From NCBI GenBank assembly GCA_049414625.1, contig JBMSAU010000156.1, positions 1 through 16,504 of the forward strand: DNA of 16,504 nt. Direction: 5' to 3'. This document shows, one piece after another, positions 1 through 7,253 of the stretch (its first letter is position 1; each line of letters starts with the position of its first letter). This DNA is from WYEG01 sp049414625 (GTDB lineage: Bacteria; Desulfobacterota; Thermodesulfobacteria; Thermodesulfobacteriales; Thermodesulfobacteriaceae). Both the position numbers and the translations under genes were made by a program. The notes under the pieces are model-generated. The model made no database searches, was not told the DNA's origin, and worked only from the letters and a program-made list of their open reading frames with translations.

Positions 1-104
1 ATCCTGTTTTCCATAGGTTTTTGAGGATTGTATAGTTTTTCAGCTAAGGTTGGGTCGTACGGTTGATTATAAATTGGGTCTGGTCTTTCTGGCTTCTCTC
101 TCAT
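1..104 (-). CDS. dsrB: Dissimilatory sulfite reductase beta subunit, N-terminal fragment
   Basis: Only the first 34 codons lie in the window; the gene runs off the left edge on the minus strand. It would encode the beta subunit of the siroheme enzyme that reduces sulfite to sulfide in the cytoplasm. The ATG at 104-102 follows a strong purine-rich ribosome binding site (AGGAGGGGGAAGGG on the minus strand, about 105-118). The peptide begins MREKPERPDPIYNQPYDP. It starts 27 bp after the dsrA stop, the usual dsrA-dsrB order, so the two are surely one transcript. The identity rests mainly on this position, because the fragment is too short to show siroheme or ferredoxin motifs. Confidence 0.85.
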   Translation of the reverse strand, partial: MREKPERPDPIYNQPYDPTLAEKLYNPQKPMENR

Positions 105-131
105 CCCTTCCCCCTCCTTATTATTAATTTA

Positions 132-1430
132 TTACACTGGATGACGTTTTCTAAATTCAGCAACGTCTCTTGTCCAACCACCCTCAACTTCTTCTTCTTT
201 CCAGAAAATGTAAGGGTTGGACCTTGGTTCTCTTACATGTTGCGGTAATGGTTCTAAGCCCAATACGTCAACGATAAATCTATTTAATCCGATCCTTTGG
301 ATTAGTTCCCCAAGTCTTTCCCGATTTTTACCATTTTCCATCCAATAATCCCAAACTTTATAAATAAGGTTCTTCAGGTTGTCATAAGGTGGTTCTAACT
401 TCATGAATGGAACGATGACCGTAGAAAGTTGAGCCCCTTCCAATATAGGAGCTTTTGCTCCCATAAGAATGGTTGCTCCCCTGTCATCACCAGGTCTTAA
501 GGCTTCAGGCATTACATTGATACAGTGCATACAGCGATTGCATTCTTTATTGTTAATGTAAAGCTTCTTTTCCCTTTCATCCCAGAACATACATTTTGTT
601 GGGCAAAGGTCAATTACTTCTTTTTTAATATCAAATGGACCCCAATCTCTATCTGAATGAGCACCAGCATTGGGCTTCAATTCCCCACCTACATAAGCTC
701 TTACTGCTTCTTGGTCAATTTTAATATTATCAGCCCAGATCCCGATAATTGAGAGATCAGCTCTGGCAATAGCAGCTACGCAGTCATTTGGGCAACCAGA
801 AACCTTTATTTTAAACTTGTAAGGGAAAGCAGGACGATGAAGCTCATCCTGAAATTGCATGGTCAACTCGTAGGTAATATCCTGAGTATCAATGCAAGAC
901 CATTCACAGCGAGACATCCCCACGCAGCACTCAGGAGTTCTTAAGTTTGAACCAGAGCCTCCCAAGTCCATCTTTAATTGATGCGTAAGGTCATAGAATA
1001 TATATTCAAGCTGCTCTGTAACTGTACCGAGAAGAATTATATCTCCTGTTGACCCATGTAGGTTAACGATTCCACTACCTCTATGGTCCCAGAGGTCGCA
1101 AAGCTTCCTTAGGAGTGATGTATGATACCATTTAGCCGCAGGCTGGTTAACACGAAGAGTATGAAAAGCCCAAATCGCAGGGAATTTATCCTGCTGGTCT
1201 GAATACCTACCGATAACACCACCGCCATAGCCAAAAACCCCCACTATTCCACCATGCTTCCAATGAGTTTCCTTGTTTTTGTAAGATAGCTCCAGTTGTC
1301 CAAGGATGTCAAAGGCTGCTTGTTTCTGATATTTTTCTGCATAATTGTAAATGTCATCAACAAAACTTGGCCAGGGACCACTTATAAGCTCATTTAACAT
1401 CGGAGTATCATGTTTCTTAACCTCCGCCAT
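132..1430 (-). CDS. dsrA: Dissimilatory sulfite reductase alpha subunit
   Basis: The 432-residue product is the catalytic-type alpha subunit of DsrAB, which carries out the six-electron reduction of sulfite in the cytoplasm, the last step of sulfate respiration. The siroheme/[4Fe-4S] ligands are visible as C169-x5-C175 (RTPECCVGMSRCEWSC) and C213-x3-C217 (SGCPNDC). An inserted ferredoxin domain follows, with C276/C280 (CPTKC) and C297/C300/C303 (CNRCMHC). Length agrees with bacterial DsrA, and the key cysteines are all present, so it looks intact. The ATG at 1430 has a good Shine-Dalgarno site (AGGAGGGGGCA). dsrB follows after 27 bp. A sigma-70-like promoter lies just upstream (1461-1488). 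Whether the enzyme works reductively, or in sulfur disproportionation, cannot be read from this gene alone. Confidence 0.97.
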   Translation of the reverse strand: MAEVKKHDTPMLNELISGPWPSFVDDIYNYAEKYQKQAAFDILGQLELSYKNKETHWKHGGIVGVFGYGGGVIGRYSDQQDKFPAIWAFHTLRVNQPAAKWYHTSLLRKLCDLWDHRGSGIVNLHGSTGDIILLGTVTEQLEYIFYDLTHQLKMDLGGSGSNLRTPECCVGMSRCEWSCIDTQDITYELTMQFQDELHRPAFPYKFKIKVSGCPNDCVAAIARADLSIIGIWADNIKIDQEAVRAYVGGELKPNAGAHSDRDWGPFDIKKEVIDLCPTKCMFWDEREKKLYINNKECNRCMHCINVMPEALRPGDDRGATILMGAKAPILEGAQLSTVIVPFMKLEPPYDNLKNLIYKVWDYWMENGKNRERLGELIQRIGLNRFIVDVLGLEPLPQHVREPRSNPYIFWKEEEVEGGWTRDVAEFRKRHPV

Positions 1431-1460
1431 TGCCCCCTCCTATTTGGATGATTTTTTTTT

Positions 1461-1488
1461 AATTTACTTAAAAAATAATTCATGTCAA
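1461..1488 (-). promoter_or_regulatory. Predicted sigma-70 promoter of dsrAB
   Basis: On the minus strand a perfect -35 box TTGACA (1488-1483) is followed after 16 bp by TAAATT (1466-1461, 4 of 6 matches to TATAAT). Transcription would start near 1454, leaving a leader of about 24 nt that contains the strong dsrA ribosome binding site. The surrounding 1431-1692 gap is very AT-rich with long A/T runs and also serves the divergent ATPase gene. Confidence 0.6.
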
Positions 1489-1679
1489 GACTAAAAATTT
1501 TGTGCTTTTTTACAATACTTAACTATCTTATCAAAATTCAATGTAAAAAATTTTTTTTTATACTTTTTTTTAAACTCAAACTTTATTTTACACTGCATTC
1601 TAACAATCAAAAAAGTTAGTCTCAAAGGCGACTAAAATAAAATTTAATCGGGCCAATTCCTCTTTCAACCTTTCAATGA

Positions 1680-1685
1680 TATAAT
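1680..1685 (+). promoter_or_regulatory. -10 element placed for a leaderless pilB-type transcript
   Basis: A perfect TATAAT stands at 1680-1685, ending 7 bp before the ATG at 1693. With normal promoter geometry the transcript would start at or one base before the ATG. No Shine-Dalgarno sequence precedes that ATG. No good -35 box is seen at the right distance (TTCCTC at 1657-1662), so the promoter call is tentative. Confidence 0.4.
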
Positions 1686-1692
1686 AAAAAAT

Positions 1693-3714
1693 ATGAACAC
1701 CCAGGCTCTTTTTGAGCTTATCGAAAAGTATCTCCAAAATCCTTCAGCCTTTGAAAATCAGCTTGAAGAAGAGATAAAAAAAAGGATTTCACTAAAAAAC
1801 ATAAGTCTTTTAATTTTTGAATTTTTAGAATTCTCGCAAAGACCAGATTTACCAAGGGAAAAAAGGATTAAGCTTTTAGAATGGCTGGGCAAATTTTTGC
1901 TTGAAAATTTAGAATTAGAAAAGGCTATAAAAATTTATAAGCTACTCTCTAAAGAGACTTCCAAGGATGAGTATACTCAAATATTAGAAAAATTAATTTT
2001 TCATAAAGATTTAGAAAGGTTTAAAAAATTAAGAGAAAAGATCTTTATTAACTTTAAAGTCGCTGTTCAACTTGCCGAAGAAGCAGCAGAACAGGGTAAA
2101 AGTATTGAAAGCTTTATCCTTGAAAAATACCGTATCCCAAAGGTCGAAATTTTAAAAAGTATTGAAGAATTTTACAAAATCCCTGCCTTAGACTTAAAAA
2201 GACTATTAGCTCAGCGTCAAGTAAAAAAATTGCCCGAGGTAATAAACATAAAAAGTTTCTTTTTTAAGGAACTTTTGTCCATTCCATATGTCTATCAAGA
2301 TAAAGTTTACATATTTACCTACCACCCCAAAGACCCAGAAAGAGTAGAAAAGATTAAAAGACTTCTAAATTTAGAGGAAGTTGAAATTGCCTTTGCTTTT
2401 AAGGAAGATGTTTTAAGCGCCATAGAGGCTTACTACCAAGAAGGAATACTTGAACTTTTAGTTGAAGAAGAAGAGGTTCTTACTGAAAAAGAAGAGGCTG
2501 AAGCATTAGAGTTAGATTCTACGGTTGTTCAACTTGTCAACCAGATTATTGAAGAAGCTTATAGAAGAAGAGCTTCTGATATTCATTGGGAGAGCTTAAC
2601 CGGTAGAAGGGGATTACTGGTTAGGTTTAGAGTTGATGGAGAATGTTTCCCTTTTATGACGATACCCGAATCGCAAAAGAGAAGTTGCATATCTCGAATT
2701 AAGATTATGGCAGGTCTTGACATTGCAGAAAAAAGACTTCCTCAAGATGGAAAGATTAAATTTAAAACCAAAGATGGGCAAACCTTTGAAATAAGAGTTG
2801 CAACCATTCCTACTATAGAAAACAATGAAGATGTAGTGATGAGGATCCTTGGGGGGATAGAGTTTCGTTCCCTCGAAGAGATTGACCTTTTGCCCGACCA
2901 TTATGCTATGTTGAAATCTATCCTTGACCTGCCATACGGATTAATTTTATGTGTAGGACCAACCGGTTCAGGTAAAACAACGACCCTCCATGCCTGCTTA
3001 GAATATTTAAACAAGCCCAATAAAAAGATCTGGACAGCAGAAGATCCCGTTGAAATAGTTCAGGATGGTCTAAGGCAGGTCCAGGTTAACCCCAAGATCG
3101 GTTTAACCTTTTCGCGAGTGCTAAGAGCTTTTTTGAGAGCAGACCCTGATGTTATCATGATAGGAGAAACAAGAGACCAAGAAACAGCACACACTTTGAT
3201 TGAGGCTGCTTTGACCGGGCATTTAGTTCTTAGCACTCTACACACAAACAGTGCTCCTGAGACAGTAACAAGACTTCTTGGAATGGGCATTGACCCTTTT
3301 AACTTCGCTGATTCTCTTCTTGGAATAATTGCGCAGAGGCTTGCTAAAAGGCTCTGTAAATACTGTAAAAGGCCCTATACTCCAGAGCCTGAAGAAATAG
3401 AAAGGATTAAGTTTGAATACGGAGAACATCCAGTCAAACCATTATCAGATTCTCTTATAAGAGAAGCGGTGTTTTATGAACCCGTTGGATGTGAAGAGTG
3501 TAATTTTACCGGGTTTAAAGGTAGGATTGGCCTTCATGAAATACTTGTACCGGATGAGGATCTTAAAGATTTGATCGTTAAAAATGCCCCGGCAAATGAG
3601 ATCAGAAAAGTAGCCATGCAAAAAGGAATGATCACCTTAAAGCAAGATGGTATTTTAAAAGTTTTACAAGGAGAGACTACGCTAAAACAGGTTCTTGCCG
3701 TAACCTTAAGGTAA
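1693..3714 (+). CDS. PilB/GspE-family secretion or type IV pilus assembly ATPase
   Basis: This 673-residue protein is a hexameric cytoplasmic ATPase that drives type IV pilus extension or type II secretion. Motifs in order: Walker A GPTGSGKTT (422-430), Asp box AEDPVE (449-454), Walker B VIMIGETRD (487-495), His box HLVLSTLHTN (510-519), and the zinc tetracysteine C555/C558 and C600/C603 typical of PilB/GspE. Residues about 120-250 look like an MshEN/GspE N-terminal domain (QGKSIESFILEKYRIP). Before that are about 115 helical residues that ordinary PilB does not have. The ATG at 1693 lacks a Shine-Dalgarno sequence, but no better in-frame start was seen. No pilC, pilT or pilin gene is nearby, so pilus versus secretion cannot be decided, and no gene symbol is assigned. 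Confidence 0.92.
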   Translation: MNTQALFELIEKYLQNPSAFENQLEEEIKKRISLKNISLLIFEFLEFSQRPDLPREKRIKLLEWLGKFLLENLELEKAIKIYKLLSKETSKDEYTQILEKLIFHKDLERFKKLREKIFINFKVAVQLAEEAAEQGKSIESFILEKYRIPKVEILKSIEEFYKIPALDLKRLLAQRQVKKLPEVINIKSFFFKELLSIPYVYQDKVYIFTYHPKDPERVEKIKRLLNLEEVEIAFAFKEDVLSAIEAYYQEGILELLVEEEEVLTEKEEAEALELDSTVVQLVNQIIEEAYRRRASDIHWESLTGRRGLLVRFRVDGECFPFMTIPESQKRSCISRIKIMAGLDIAEKRLPQDGKIKFKTKDGQTFEIRVATIPTIENNEDVVMRILGGIEFRSLEEIDLLPDHYAMLKSILDLPYGLILCVGPTGSGKTTTLHACLEYLNKPNKKIWTAEDPVEIVQDGLRQVQVNPKIGLTFSRVLRAFLRADPDVIMIGETRDQETAHTLIEAALTGHLVLSTLHTNSAPETVTRLLGMGIDPFNFADSLLGIIAQRLAKRLCKYCKRPYTPEPEEIERIKFEYGEHPVKPLSDSLIREAVFYEPVGCEECNFTGFKGRIGLHEILVPDEDLKDLIVKNAPANEIRKVAMQKGMITLKQDGILKVLQGETTLKQVLAVTLR

Positions 3715-3718
3715 AAAA

Positions 3719-5035
3719 ATGGATAAGACTTCCGCAAAAATTTCTTTTTTTAGAGTAGCAAAAGGGGTAAAACTCGCAGTTCTTATTTGTTAGAGGTATG
3801 AGGAAAAAAAAGATCCTCATTGATTGTGGACTTTTTCAGGAATTGGAGTACGAAAAAATCGTCTTTTCTTTCTCTGTCAATAGAAGGATATTTCTTAATC
3901 GATTTTAATTCATGCCCATCTAGACCACTGCGAAAGGATCCCGTGTTTAGTTAAAGAAGGTCTTAGGGGGAGGGTTGTAGCAACAAAACCCACTTTGCGA
4001 CTCGCCAAAATCATGCTTCTTGATGCAGCAAAGGTTATGCTAGAGCATTATAAAAAACACTTTATAAAAAGTCTCCAAGTTGAAACTTCTTACGATAAAC
4101 CATCATACTCTTTCAAGAAAGATTAAAGATCACTTTTAAAGACACAGGGCACACTTTGGGGCCTCTTTTTTAGAGATTGAGAACCTTGAAACAAAGAAAA
4201 AAACTTCTTTTCTTTGTCGACCTTGGAATAAAAATAAGCCCATAGTCAACGACTATACTTATCCATCTCCTGATGCTGATTTTGTTTTGATAGAAACTAC
4301 CTACGGTGATAGAGATCATAAACCCTTTGAAGAGACTAAACAGGAGTTTCTTCAAGTTATCCCTTGAAACCTGCAGGAGAGGGGGGTAATTTTCTAATAC
4401 CAACCTTCGCCTTGGAACTAGCCCAAGAGCTCCTTTTTGTTCCCAGAGAATTCTGCGATCACGGACTTCTCTACCCTGCTACATCTTTCTTAATAGCCCC
4501 TTGGCTATTAAGGCTACAAAAATATTCTTAGATAACCCAGAGTATTTTGACGAGTAAAGACTAAAAGTTTTTTCGCCAAAAAGACTCATTTAACCTACCC
4601 AATCTTTACATGAGAGAGGATATAGAAGAGTCAAAAGCCATCAACAACATTAAATCCATGATGGCTATAATCATCGCGAGTTACGGCACCTTGAGCGGGG
4701 AAAGGATCCTCCATCATCTAAAGTACAACCCATGGTGAGAAGAGTGCAGCATCGTATTTGTCGACTTTCAGCCAAAAGGGACCATTGAAAGAAAACTTAT
4801 AGACAGTGAAAAAATGGTTCATCTCTTTAGCGAAGAAATACTCGTTAGAGCAGAAATTCACACCTTCAATGGTTTTTCCTCCCATGCTGGACAAAAGGAA
4901 TTAAAGTAGTGGCTTTTTACTTTGCAAAATCCAGAAAAATCTTTTTGGTTCATGGAGAAGAAGAAAAGGAGGCTTATTTTTAAACAAGCTATAAAAGAAT
5001 ACCGACTCTGATGGAAGAAGTGCCCCTCTATTGAT
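3719..5035 (+). pseudogene. Decayed RNA-processing metallo-beta-lactamase/beta-CASP nuclease
   Basis: Piecing together all three plus-strand frames gives an almost complete Ysh1-like (COG1236-type) ribonuclease of the metallo-beta-lactamase fold. In order: KILIDCGLFQ (frame starting near 3813), the metal motif HAHLDH (3911-3928), DTGHTLG (about 4141-4158), FVDLG (near 4213), LIETTYGDRDHKPFEE (about 4290), IPTFALELAQELL (about 4397), SPLAIKATKIFLDNPE (about 4495), ASYGTLSGERILHHLKYN (about 4678-4730) and FNGFSSHAGQKEL (about 4867-4905). At least nine frame changes are needed before 4500. Nonsense codons interrupt the rest (TGA 4736-4738, TAG 4907-4909). It begins 4 bp after the pilB-type gene. 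The family cleaves or trims RNA; no functional product is expected here. The 3' limit is approximate. Confidence 0.88.
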
Positions 5036-5658
5036 GAAGCTTGTCAAGTTTTTAGCTCTTGCTTGTCTTGCTTCAAGAAGAAAGGCTGGCAGACCTCGTT
5101 AAACAAGGGAAAGGTGCAAATAAACGGAAAGGCTTGTGCTTGAGCCCTCTCCTATCAAGTGGATACTGAAAAGAACCAGGCACTCGTTGAGGGCAAGAAA
5201 GTTAAGCTTCCTCCTAAGGGTTATTATTTATTTTACAAACCAAAAGGTTACCTAACCTCCCTCTACGTCCCCATCATCGTAAGTCCATAGCTAAATTTTT
5301 ACGAGAGCTTCTCTAAAGTTTTTTTTTCCCGTTGGTCGGCTTGACAAAAGACAGTAAGGGCCTTTACTTTTAACGAACTATGAAGACCTTGGCAATTTTC
5401 TTCTACACCAAAGGTATCTTCAACCTCGCAGATTAAAAAAAATTAAGGGGTAGAGGTTAAGGGATTACTATTTTGTTTATGAAGTAAAGCTAAAGGAGGA
5501 GAGGAAGAGAGAAGTCCACAGGATAGTTAAATCCATGTCTGGGAATGCAAGAAAAAGGTTCTTAAGGTTGGTTTTGAGTCTATTTCCTTGGTAATCTAAA
5601 ACTGGATGAAATCGTAGAACCTAAAGCCAAAGAGCTTGAAAAGCTTTTAGCTTTTGTA
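5034..5658 (+). pseudogene. Decayed RsuA/RluB-type rRNA pseudouridine synthase
   Basis: Stitched frames give the pattern of the RsuA/RluB family, which isomerises specific uridines in rRNA. From 5034 comes an S4-like start, MKLVKFLALACLASRRKAG; then KVQINGKA (about 5112), VDTEKNQALVEGKKVKLPP (about 5160-5216), FYKPKGYLTS (about 5230-5260), and the catalytic-loop motif PVGRLDKDS with the presumed catalytic Asp codon at 5343-5345. The end can be read as LDEIVEPKAKELEKLLAF (about 5600-5655). Frameshifts and stops occur every 50-100 bp, so it cannot make the enzyme. It follows the nuclease pseudogene directly and converges on the minus-strand gene at 5661. RluB versus RsuA cannot be separated in this state. 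Confidence 0.85.
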
Positions 5659-5660
5659 GG

Positions 5661-6122
5661 TCAAATCAAAAATTCTAAAACTTTAGCTAAAACTTCTTCA
5701 GGAGTATCAACATAGATAACCCCAGGGATGTTTTCCCAGGTTTTAAGACCTATAACCGGTTTCCACATCTTTAGAGCTAAAGCGATTTCTGAAAGAGTCC
5801 CGTAGCCACCAGAAATGGCTACAACTACCTCGGCACACCGAACGAGTATGACATTCCTACCCTCACCCATGTTGGTAACAACGGGCACACGAACATAAGG
5901 GTTTGCTTCTTCAGCCTTATTTCCTGGTAAAATTCCAACAGTTAGAGCTCCAGCCTCATAGGCACCTCGAGAAGCTCCCTCCATCACACCCCCAAGACCG
6001 CCGGTATAGATAATAGCTCCTCTCTCCCCTAAAAGCTTCCCTATCCTGTAAGCTAAATTGTAAGTCTCTTCGTCGGCTATACCAGCGCCGATAATTGCAA
6101 TTCGTCTATTCTTTAAATCCAT
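5661..6122 (-). CDS. LOG-like (SLOG superfamily) Rossmann-fold protein
   Basis: The product is a 153-residue single-domain Rossmann protein of the TIGR00725/LOG-like group. It has a first strand with IAIIGAG, the signature YTGGLGGVMEGASRGA (about 39-54) and a second glycine loop SGGYGTLSEIA (about 104-114), the counterpart of PGGxGTxxE in cytokinin-type nucleotide hydrolases. Family members bind nucleotides or nucleotide-like ligands; the substrate is unknown, and the PGG-to-SGG change means phosphoribohydrolase activity should not be assumed. I chose the ATG at 6122, with a GTG two codons earlier (6128) as the alternative; neither has a strong ribosome binding site. The start lies inside the end of pcm (stop 6108-6106), which suggests translational coupling. 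Confidence 0.85.
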   Translation of the reverse strand: MDLKNRRIAIIGAGIADEETYNLAYRIGKLLGERGAIIYTGGLGGVMEGASRGAYEAGALTVGILPGNKAEEANPYVRVPVVTNMGEGRNVILVRCAEVVVAISGGYGTLSEIALALKMWKPVIGLKTWENIPGVIYVDTPEEVLAKVLEFLI

Positions 6123-6768
6123 AAGCACCCACTAACTTAACGAAACGAACGGGCTCAAGGGCTTTGGTATGAAGTTTCCCCCCTCTCTTTACTCCCTTGA
6201 TTAAAGTTTGGGAAAATTCATCACCTACAGGGATTACAATCCTTCCACCCTCAGTAAGCTGTTCAACAAGGGGGGGCGGAATATCGGGAGAAGCCGCTGT
6301 CACAATGATAGCATCAAAGGGAGATGCCTCTTTCCAGCCAAGCGTCCCGTCATCAAGCTTAAAGCTTATGTTTTTATAACCAAGCTCCTTTAAAACCTTT
6401 TTTGCTCTCTCAAGCAGCGTAGGGAACCTCTCTATGGTGTAGACCCAAAGGACAAGTTCTGCTAAGATGGCGGTTTGATATCCAGACCCGGTGCCGATTT
6501 CTAAAACCCTCTCATTCCCTTTAAGTTCTAAAGCTTCAGTCATTAGGGCTACAATGTAAGGTTGAGAAATGGTTTGACCTTCACCTATTGGCAAAGGGAA
6601 GTCCCCATAGGCTTGGTCCCTCAAGGCTTCGTCAACAAAGAGATGTCTTGGAACTTTAAGCATAGCTTTTAGAACTCTTTCATCCTTTATGCCTCGAGCC
6701 TTAATCTGTGTTTCAACCATCCGCTCTCTAGCTAAACGATAAATGTCAACCTTTTCCATGCTCTGCAT
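6106..6768 (-). CDS. pcm: Protein-L-isoaspartate O-methyltransferase
   Basis: This 220-residue cytoplasmic enzyme transfers methyl from S-adenosylmethionine to L-isoaspartyl residues, starting repair of aged proteins, a useful function in a thermophile. The family substrate loop GEGQTISQPYIVALM (62-76), SAM motif I VLEIGTGSGYQTA (88-100), the post-motif acidic IER (112-114) and VTAASPDIPPPL (156-167) are all present, and the length is typical. Two starts are possible: ATG 6768 (AAAGG 5 nt upstream) and ATG 6759, three codons in (AGG about 10 nt upstream). The gene begins 8 bp after the lipoprotein stop and overlaps the next gene, so it is the middle of a three-gene operon. Confidence 0.95.
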   Translation of the reverse strand: MQSMEKVDIYRLARERMVETQIKARGIKDERVLKAMLKVPRHLFVDEALRDQAYGDFPLPIGEGQTISQPYIVALMTEALELKGNERVLEIGTGSGYQTAILAELVLWVYTIERFPTLLERAKKVLKELGYKNISFKLDDGTLGWKEASPFDAIIVTAASPDIPPPLVEQLTEGGRIVIPVGDEFSQTLIKGVKRGGKLHTKALEPVRFVKLVGAYGFKE

Positions 6769-6776
6769 ACCTACCT

Positions 6777-7121
6777 TTACCTTTTGTAGGGTGGTTTAAC
6801 AATATAGTAATGAGCTTCTTCTACAACCTCACCTTGGAAAACAATCTTTAAGACCTCAGTATAGTCTACCCCTTTGTAGTGTCTTACTATGGGTAAATTT
6901 TCCCAAAAGTTTTTCACTCGATAGTAATAATACCACTCCTCCTTGCCATGCTGAGTTACAAAAACTTGAACTGGGGGTCCAAAGTATTGTAGTATCTCGG
7001 ATTTAGTAGTGCTTTTAGGATGGATCAATGAGGCCTTAGAGGCAAGATTTGGTCCAGGTTTTGTAGCACAACTAATTAAGAAAAACCCAGCAACGATTAA
7101 AAAAAGCCATCTCTTTCCCAT
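6777..7121 (-). CDS. Small BamE/SmpA-like outer-membrane lipoprotein
   Basis: The 114-residue precursor has a lipoprotein signal: MGKR, a hydrophobic stretch (about 5-15) and the lipobox LISC with the acylated cysteine at 18. Residues about 35-105 follow the SmpA/OmlA pattern: TTKSEILQYFGPPVQV, then EEWYYYYRV, then a beta-rich LKIVFQGEVVEEAHYYIV. BamE-type lipoproteins stabilise the outer-membrane beta-barrel assembly machine, but other small lipoproteins share this fold, so the role is inferred. No Shine-Dalgarno site precedes the ATG, and the predicted promoter (7130-7158) would start the RNA only 2-3 nt upstream. It heads the operon with pcm and the LOG-like gene and is divergent from ctpA. 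Confidence 0.72.
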   Translation of the reverse strand: MGKRWLFLIVAGFFLISCATKPGPNLASKASLIHPKSTTKSEILQYFGPPVQVFVTQHGKEEWYYYYRVKNFWENLPIVRHYKGVDYTEVLKIVFQGEVVEEAHYYIVKPPYKR

Positions 7122-7129
7122 TCTGTTTA

Positions 7130-7158
7130 AAGATACTTTACAAATAAGATTTTGCCAA
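7130..7158 (-). promoter_or_regulatory. Predicted promoter of the lipoprotein-pcm operon
   Basis: On the minus strand TTGGCA (7158-7153, 5 of 6) and TATCTT (7135-7130, 4 of 6) are separated by 17 bp. The start point would be near 7123-7124, almost at the ATG at 7121. That implies a leaderless or nearly leaderless mRNA and fits the absence of a ribosome binding site. Confidence 0.45.
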
Positions 7159-7253
7159 CAACTATAGTTTTTTACCTTAAGCTAAATTCAAATAAAACAT
7201 CTTGAAGTTCTCTAAAAATTATTTAAGTTTATAGAACTATGGAGGTATGTAGA

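Noticed and set aside
3060..3429. Minus-strand open frames inside the PilB-type gene
   Set aside because: They run antisense to conserved Walker B and His-box coding sequence and show no family features.
4170..4403. Minus-strand open frame of 77 codons inside the decayed nuclease region
   Set aside because: It is antisense to recognisable beta-lactamase-fold coding pieces and has no ribosome binding site or known motif.
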